Below are positions 59,230 through 64,000 of a stretch of 64,000 nucleotides of DNA, one piece after another. The notes under the pieces were generated by a model. The model had not been told where the DNA came from, made no database searches, and saw nothing but the letters and a program-made list of their open reading frames with translations. Made by a program: the position numbers and the translations under genes. Position 1 is the first letter of the stretch. Every line of letters starts with the position of its first letter. The DNA comes from Deltaproteobacteria bacterium. GTDB lineage: Bacteria > Myxococcota_A > Polyangia > DRWM01 > JAAZOP01. The stretch lies in NCBI GenBank assembly GCA_016218815.1, contig JACRCX010000021.1:38133-102132 (forward strand). The letters are read 5' to 3'.

Positions 59230-60519
59230 ATGACCGCCAGCACCAAGCCCGGCAAGCTCGCCGTCCGCGCCTACCAGGTCGGCTTCGGCGACTGCCTCCT
59301 CCTCTCTTTCGCGTACCCCGACCGCGAGCGCCACGTCCTCGTCGACTTCGGCAGCAGCGGACTGCCCGAGAACGCCGGAGCCGGCCTCATCAAGCGCGTC
59401 GCAAACGACATCGCCGACCGCTGCCACGGGAAACTCGACGCCGTCGTCGTCTCCCATCGCCACCTCGATCACCTCAGCGGCTTCGCGACCTCGAACAACC
59501 CGAAACGTCCCGCCCCCGGCGACGTCATCCGCAGCCTCCGCCCGGCCGTCGTCGTCCAGCCCTGGACCGAGGATCCCGACGCCGCGACCGACGCGACGAA
59601 ACCCACCGCCATCCTCCATCGCAAACTCGCCTTCGTCGCCGGCCTGGGCGCCATGCAGGGCTTCGCCGAGTCTCTGCTCCGGGAGCTGCACCTCCTTCGC
59701 CGCACGATGGGCAAGCGCCTGGCCGATCAGCTCGCGTTCGTCGGCGAGCAGAACCTCAAGAACCTCCCGGCCGTGCAGAACCTCATGACCATGGCCCAGG
59801 ACACCCAGGCCTACGTCCACTTCGGCAGCCGCTCGGGCCTGGAAAGCGTCCTGCCCGGCGTCAAGGTGCGCGTCCTGGGCCCGCCGACCGTCGAGCAGTC
59901 CGACGAGATCCGCAGGGAGCGCGACACCGACGAGAACGAGTTCTGGCACCTCCTGGGGGCCGACGGACGGGCCGTCGCGACCCGCGGCCATGGCACGTTT
60001 CGCCGCGCCGCGAGCTGGCCGGCGGGGACCGTCCCCCGCCACGCCCGCTGGTTCAAGCGCCGCCTCGCCGCGGTGCGCAGCGACGCGCTCCTGGAGCTGG
60101 TCCGGGCCCTCGACGAGGCGATGAACAACACCAGCGTCATCCTGCTCTTCGAGGCGGGCGGGAAGAAGTTCCTCTTCCCCGGCGACGCCCAGATTGAGAA
60201 CTGGGCCTACGCGCTGTCACGCCCCGACGTCTGTCAACAGCTGCGCGACGTCCTCCTCTACAAGGTCGGCCATCACGGCAGCCTCAACGCCACGCCCAAG
60301 TCGCTCTGGGCCCTCTTCCGCAACCGCTCCCCCTCCCCGCGCCCCGGCCGCCTCCAGACCATCCTGTCCACCAAGGCCGGCAAGCACGGCTCCTCCCAGA
60401 ACAAGACCGAAGTCCCCCGCAAACCTCTGGTCCACGAGCTGCAATCGCAGTCCGACCTCTTCACCACCCAGTCCCTCTCGGCCAAGACTCTCTACCGCGA
60501 CTTCGAGTTCGAGCTGTAG
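59230..60519 (+). CDS. MBL-fold hydrolase (ComEC-like catalytic type), partner of the gluzincin
   Basis: 429 aa. YQVGFGDCLLLSF and VLVDFGSSG open the fold; the metal motif is SHRHLDH (His76, His78, Asp80, His81). A 200-residue insert follows (MGKRLADQLAFVGEQNLKNL), then NNTSVILLFEAGGKKFLFPG-DAQ and YKVGHHGSLNATP, the pattern of DNA-internalisation ComEC/Rec2-related MBL domains, which are nuclease-like. Soluble, without membrane segments. It starts 4 bases after the protease gene. Such protease-MBL pairings suggest a conflict or regulated-nuclease system, but I know of no characterised example. Confidence 0.82.
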   Translation: MTASTKPGKLAVRAYQVGFGDCLLLSFAYPDRERHVLVDFGSSGLPENAGAGLIKRVANDIADRCHGKLDAVVVSHRHLDHLSGFATSNNPKRPAPGDVIRSLRPAVVVQPWTEDPDAATDATKPTAILHRKLAFVAGLGAMQGFAESLLRELHLLRRTMGKRLADQLAFVGEQNLKNLPAVQNLMTMAQDTQAYVHFGSRSGLESVLPGVKVRVLGPPTVEQSDEIRRERDTDENEFWHLLGADGRAVATRGHGTFRRAASWPAGTVPRHARWFKRRLAAVRSDALLELVRALDEAMNNTSVILLFEAGGKKFLFPGDAQIENWAYALSRPDVCQQLRDVLLYKVGHHGSLNATPKSLWALFRNRSPSPRPGRLQTILSTKAGKHGSSQNKTEVPRKPLVHELQSQSDLFTTQSLSAKTLYRDFEFEL

Positions 60520-60759
60520 TCCGCGCCCCCGCGGGTCGGATGGCGAAGGAGCCCAGCAACATGATGAAGCCGGAGCAGCCGGACGTCGTCGCCGAACGGA
60601 CGCTCGAAAACGGCATCGCCCCGGACGTCCGCTTGGCCGCTTGCGCCGCCGAAGTCCGCCTCCTCGCCCCCCGGTGGCGCGACAGGCACTTGGCGGGTAG
60701 ACTTCCGGATGGGTCGCGGCGCCGCGACGTTGGGGTCCGGCGCGAAGGAGGACGAGGCC

Positions 60760-61044
60760 ATGGGAAAGGCGAAGTGCGGTCCGGGGCGGTCGCTGGTGCT
60801 TGCGCTGCTCGCCGGCGCCGTCGGTCTGCTGGCCACGGGTGCCGCGTCCGCACAGGACGTGGACGACTCGGGCTGCTACCCCGACACGCAAGGCACGCTC
60901 ATCTGCCCGGTCGAGGTCATCGGCCAGGCTCGTGACCTGCCCCAGGTGGTCGTCAACCGCGAGCCGCTTGGCGCCGGACTCGCCGACCTGCGCACCTCGT
61001 TTCTCGACGAAGTCGAGACCACCGTCCGGGACGATCCGTTCTGA
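60760..61044 (+). CDS. Small secreted protein, function unknown
   Basis: 94 aa. GGAGG lies 11-15 bases before ATG 60760. A signal peptide (SLVLALLAGAVGLLATGAASA) is followed by a single Cys pair (GCYPDTQGTLICPVEV) and ends LADLRTSFLDEVETTVRDDPF, a C-terminal amphipathic helix pattern I have seen in other short exported Myxococcota proteins of unknown role. The 240 bases before it contain no convincing gene, though a short frame from ATG 60540 cannot be excluded. Confidence 0.65.
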   Translation: MGKAKCGPGRSLVLALLAGAVGLLATGAASAQDVDDSGCYPDTQGTLICPVEVIGQARDLPQVVVNREPLGAGLADLRTSFLDEVETTVRDDPF

Positions 61045-61162
61045 CCCGCGCGTCCTGTACGCCGCCCGCCCCGTTTCCGACCCTCGGTCACGAAACCGGA
61101 TCACCGGACGATCGCCGGACGACCCTGGACGACTGGCGCTCCCGGTGCCACACTACCGCCGG

Positions 61163-62527
61163 ATGCATCGCCGTGACCCGAACGCTCCCCGCAACGGGAC
61201 GGTCGCCCGCCGCCCCGCGCCACGCCTTGGTGCGGCGCTCGCCGCCGTGCTCCTCCTCCCCGCATGTCTCGACAGCGCGCCGGGCGATCCCGACGCCCCA
61301 CCCCCGGACGCCACGGACACCGGACGCGATGCGCTCGACACCGCAGCGGACGACGGGCCCGACGAAGTCGCCGCGCCCGACGTCGCGGATGTCATCCCCG
61401 ACGCCGCCGCCGACCCCGACGCCCCGGACGTCACCCCCGGCGACGCGGCCGACGCCCGCGACGCCTGCCGTCCCGTCCATTGCGATTGCCGCTGCGCGGG
61501 AAGCAGCATCCTCGCGGGGCCGTGCTGCCAGTTCGGCCGCATCGGGCGCATCGAATACCGCTACCCGATCGGACCCGACGGCTGCCCTGGGTGCACCTGC
61601 GGCTTCGTTCCCGAACGCGACTGCGCCGAGGGCTGCACGCAGTACGGCCCCGACCGACTGCCGGCCTGCTTCGAGGACCTCCTTTCCTGGTGCGGCAACG
61701 GCTGGATCGACGAATGGGAGACCTGCGAGCCCGACCTGCGATCGTCGTGCGAGATCCCCGGTTGTCCCGTCTCCGGCCGCGTGCCCTGCGACGAGCACTG
61801 CGCCGCGGACGGGACGCGGTGCGAGCCCGCGGCGGAACGCTGCGGCAACGCCATCGACGACGACTGCGACGGGGCGACCGACGAACACCCCTGCCCCGAG
61901 GCCTGCTGCACGGACCGCGCCGACGACGACGGCGACGGCTTCGCGGACTGCGAGGACCCCGACTGCCTCGACGAGCCGTCGTGCACTCCGTGCCGCGAAG
62001 GCCCCGAGATCTGCTGGGACGACTGCGACAACGACCTGGATTGCCGCACCGACGCCGACGACTCCGACTGCCCGTGCGACCGCTGCGCCGACTGCTCCTG
62101 CCGCCCCGGCCCCGAACAGTGCGACAACTGGTGCGACGACGATCGCGACGGCGCCATCGATTGCGACGACCCCGATTGCACCGCCGCCCCCCGGTGCGCC
62201 GGTTGCAGCCCGCCTGCGCCCCCCGAGGAGGGCATCGACGCCTGCCGGAATGCGCTCGACGACGACTGCGACGGGTTCGTCGATTGCAGCGACGACTCCT
62301 GCTGCCGCAGCGAGCCGTTCTGCGACATCCCGGCGCCCGAGCACTGCTCCAACGGCATCGATGACGACTTCGACATGGAAGCGGACTGCGATGACTACGA
62401 CTGCGCCTGCTGGGCCGGCTGCCTCTTCTCGCCTTGGGCACCCGAGGATTGCGCCAACGCCCTGGACGACGACCGCGACGGCCACACCGACGCCGCCGAT
62501 CCCGATTGCCCCACCCCCTGCCCCTGA
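61163..62527 (+). CDS. Cys-rich lipoprotein with acidic calcium-binding-type repeats
   Basis: 454 aa. Lipobox LLLPAC after GAALAAVLLLPAC; an acidic Pro/Ala linker to about residue 95. Then Cys-rich modules (CRPVHCDCRCAG, CCQFG, GCPGCTCGF) and from about residue 225 six or more repeats of the form C-x-N-(A/G)-(I/L)-DDD-x-D-G-x2-D, as in NAIDDDCDGATDE and NALDDDCDGFVDC, resembling thrombospondin type 3 calcium-binding loops joined to putative metal-binding motifs of myxobacterial surface proteins. Ends without a sorting tail. Probably a surface lipoprotein. Confidence 0.78.
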   Translation: MHRRDPNAPRNGTVARRPAPRLGAALAAVLLLPACLDSAPGDPDAPPPDATDTGRDALDTAADDGPDEVAAPDVADVIPDAAADPDAPDVTPGDAADARDACRPVHCDCRCAGSSILAGPCCQFGRIGRIEYRYPIGPDGCPGCTCGFVPERDCAEGCTQYGPDRLPACFEDLLSWCGNGWIDEWETCEPDLRSSCEIPGCPVSGRVPCDEHCAADGTRCEPAAERCGNAIDDDCDGATDEHPCPEACCTDRADDDGDGFADCEDPDCLDEPSCTPCREGPEICWDDCDNDLDCRTDADDSDCPCDRCADCSCRPGPEQCDNWCDDDRDGAIDCDDPDCTAAPRCAGCSPPAPPEEGIDACRNALDDDCDGFVDCSDDSCCRSEPFCDIPAPEHCSNGIDDDFDMEADCDDYDCACWAGCLFSPWAPEDCANALDDDRDGHTDAADPDCPTPCP

Positions 62528-63819
62528 GCTCCCCCTCTGCGTCTCTGCGCCTCTGCGCGAGAATCCCCCCTTCTCCTCCTCCCCTCCCTCCCCCCCGATC
62601 TGTGTCCATCGGTGTTCATCGGTGGTTCCTGCTCCCTCTCCGTGTACTCCCCGACGAAGCCCGCATAGAACGCCGCCGCCTGCACCAGGTGGTCCACCGG
62701 GCACCACTCGTCCGGCGCGTGCGCCTGCTCCTCGTACCCCGGCCCGAAGCCCACGCACGGGATGCCGTGCAGCCCCATGATCGCCACCCCGTTCGTCGAG
62801 AACGTCCACTTGTCGACCACCGGCTCTCCGCCGAACAACCCGCGGTACGTCCGTTCCGCCGCCCGCACCGCCGCATGCTCCGCCGGCGTCACCCACGTCG
62901 GGTAGTACTTCTCCATCGGGAAGATCTTGCCCGTGTACGCCGGCTGCTCGTATCGCGGCACCGTCACCTTGGCCTCGACGCCGCCCAGCACCTCGCGGAT
63001 CTCCGCCAGCGCCGAGTCCCTCGTCTCCCCCGCCGTCAACCGCCGGTCCAGGTACGTCCGGCACCGGTCCGCCACCGCGCACAACGACGGCCCGTCCCCC
63101 AGGATGTGCGAGACCACCACCGTCCCCTTCCCCAGGAACTCGTCCCGCCGCAGCCGCTCGTTGAGCTTCTCCAATCCCGCCACGACCGGCGCCATCTTGT
63201 AGATCGCATTGACCCCCCGCTCCGGTGCCGAGCCGTGCGCGGATCGCCCCGCCACCTCGATCTCGATCTCCATCCGCCCCCGCTGCCCGCGGTAGATCCG
63301 GCACCCCGTCGGCTCCGTGATGACGCAGACCGCGGGCCGCACGTTCTCCACCCGCACCAGGTGGTCCCAGCACAGCCCGTCACAGTCCTCCTCCATCACC
63401 GTCCCGGTGACCAGGAGCGTCCAGTCCCCCTTCGCCCCCAGTTCCTTGAGGATCCGCCCCGCCGTCACCATCGAGGCCATCCCGCCCTTCTGGTCCGCCG
63501 CGCCCCTTCCCCACACCTTCCCGTCGCGCACGTGCCCGTGGTGCGGCTCGAACGACCAGTTGGCGCGGTTCCCCACGTCCACCGTGTCGATGTGCGCGTC
63601 CATCGCGATCACGCGCTTCCCGTTGCCGATGCGCCCGATGACGCTTCCCAGGTCGTCGGTGCGCACCTCGTCGAAGCCGACCGCGCGCATCTCCGCCCCG
63701 ATCCGCTCGACCACCGCGCCTTCCTGTCCCGACAGCGACGGGATCGACACGATCTCCGCCAGGAACTTCGCCGTCTCGTCGCGATACCGTTCGGCCCGCT
63801 CACGGATGCCCTTCATCAT
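62395..63819 (-). CDS. ygeY: YgeY-type M20 metallopeptidase/hydrolase, C-terminally extended
   Basis: 474 aa from ATG 63819 (MMKGIRERAERYRDE). The M20 metal site is visible in DAHIDTVDVG, GRGAADQKGG and TGTVMEEDCDG, and the lid domain in RSAHGSAPERGVNAIYKMAP; KYYPTWVTPAEH is a YgeY-specific block. YgeY belongs with ygeW and ssnA to the purine/urate catabolic set. Family members are about 400 residues; after AGFVGEYTEREQ the frame runs through repeats D (PPMNTDGHR) and E (RAEAQRRRGG) and then 133 bases antisense to the lipoprotein gene at 61163, adding roughly 75 non-native residues. The native stop has apparently been lost to repeat insertion. Confidence 0.87.
   Translation of the reverse strand: MMKGIRERAERYRDETAKFLAEIVSIPSLSGQEGAVVERIGAEMRAVGFDEVRTDDLGSVIGRIGNGKRVIAMDAHIDTVDVGNRANWSFEPHHGHVRDGKVWGRGAADQKGGMASMVTAGRILKELGAKGDWTLLVTGTVMEEDCDGLCWDHLVRVENVRPAVCVITEPTGCRIYRGQRGRMEIEIEVAGRSAHGSAPERGVNAIYKMAPVVAGLEKLNERLRRDEFLGKGTVVVSHILGDGPSLCAVADRCRTYLDRRLTAGETRDSALAEIREVLGGVEAKVTVPRYEQPAYTGKIFPMEKYYPTWVTPAEHAAVRAAERTYRGLFGGEPVVDKWTFSTNGVAIMGLHGIPCVGFGPGYEEQAHAPDEWCPVDHLVQAAAFYAGFVGEYTEREQEPPMNTDGHRSGGREGRRRRGDSRAEAQRRRGGAQGQGVGQSGSAASVWPSRSSSRALAQSSGAQGEKRQPAQQAQS
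62530..62629 (-). repeat. Dispersed repeats E and D in the convergent spacer
   Basis: CTCTGCGTCTCTGCGCCTCTGCGCGAG (62530-62560, family E) and TGTCCATCGGTGTTCATCGGTGG (62597-62629, family D copy 4) lie between the convergent lipoprotein and ygeY genes and are read through by the ygeY frame. Confidence 0.8.
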
Positions 63820-63864
63820 GGTCGGATGCCTTCCTTTCCTTCGTCGCCCCGATCGGGAGAAGGA

Positions 63865-63935
63865 AACCACAGATGAACACCGATGAACACAGCGCGGCCA
63901 GTGGCCGCAACCAAAGCGGCCCCTGGCCGCGGTCG
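63865..63935. repeat. Dispersed repeat D (copy 5) joined to family C hairpins (copy 3)
   Basis: ACCACAGATGAACACCGATGAACAC (63865-63891) is followed by two hairpins, GCGGCC-AGT-GGCCGC and GCGGCC-CCT-GGCCGC, and by GGTCGAGGGTCGAGCGCTGAGGGTTGAG. The block lies between ygeY and the 3' end of the next minus-strand gene. Confidence 0.75.
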
Positions 63936-63973
63936 AGGGTCGAGCGCTGAGGGTTGAGAGTCCGACCGACCCG

Positions 63974-64000
63974 TTACTTGTTCTGCTCCACCTTGGCGCG
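63974..64000 (-). CDS. C-terminal end of a gene cut by the window edge
   Basis: On the minus strand the last bases read RAKVEQNK followed by TAA at 63976-63974. A repeat-type hairpin block follows the stop, as after ygeW and after the gene at 39295. The gene would lie upstream of ygeY on the same strand and could be another member of the purine-catabolic set, but eight residues are not enough to say. Confidence 0.35.
   Translation of the reverse strand, partial: RAKVEQNK

Noticed and set aside
60540..60760. Small gene starting at ATG 60540
   Set aside because: The frame continues into the signal-peptide gene at 60760 in another register, has no ribosome binding site and no recognisable features.
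1..64000. tRNA, rRNA, riboswitch or replication origin
   Set aside because: No cloverleaf with a conserved T-loop, no rRNA segments, no known riboswitch core and no DnaA-box cluster was found by eye; a covariance-model scan would be needed to exclude them fully.

Overview
The window is very GC-rich (about 70 percent) and packed with secreted, Cys-rich proteins that end in MYXO-CTERM-like sorting tails (Cys-x-Cys, one hydrophobic helix, Arg/Lys cluster), DUF4215-type Cys repeats, Asp-Ala linkers and many lipoproteins. This points to a member of the Myxococcota or a close deltaproteobacterial relative; that placement is inference from gene content. No rRNA, tRNA or CRISPR array was recognised.

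Layout. 1-6.3 kb: surface proteins (Ig-like, parallel beta-helix, and one ORF that joins a DUF4091 protein to a beta-helix protein). 6.4-14.9 kb: two SGNH proteins (one with LysM) and an AlgI/PatA-type MBOAT acyltransferase on the plus strand, a likely envelope-glycan O-acetylation set, interleaved with a FadL-type porin plus lipoprotein operon and an HtpX protease on the minus strand. 14.9-19.1 kb: a biotin-dependent carboxyltransferase subunit, an MBL hydrolase coupled to a GT-C/TPR membrane protein, a zinc-ribbon protein. 19.5-25.6 kb: three exported proteins including a 1,274-aa DUF4215 protein. 25.7-27.2 kb: a type II restriction-modification pair. 27.5-33.4 kb: lipoproteins mixed with gene debris (copies of the DUF4215/MYXO-CTERM tail, frameshifted DUF5615 and kelch genes) and a nucleotidyltransferase pair. 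33.5-41.8 kb: an AAA/DUF4143 ATPase, an SPFH protein, a beta-lactamase-fold serine hydrolase, a rhodanese lipoprotein, a zinc-ribbon membrane protein and another MBL hydrolase. 41.9-45.1 kb: a B12-binding radical SAM protein with an odd C-terminal membrane/periplasmic extension, with a D12-class adenine methyltransferase. 45.3-52 kb: threonine synthase-like, SsnA, a single-chain dihydropyrimidine-dehydrogenase-like enzyme and the carbamoyltransferase YgeW; YgeY lies at 62.4-63.8 kb. Together these resemble the yge/ssnA set linked to anaerobic purine (urate) catabolism. 52-62.5 kb between them is accessory: a DUF234 ATPase, two toxin-antitoxin-like pairs, an orphan membrane protein, and a two-gene gluzincin protease plus MBL cassette.

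A striking property of the whole window is a set of short dispersed repeat families in the spacers. They recur on both strands and often run into genes: one family gives three unrelated proteins the same C-terminal peptide PPM(D/N)TDGHR, another supplies a start-codon region and an internal linker, and others form hairpins at gene 3' ends.
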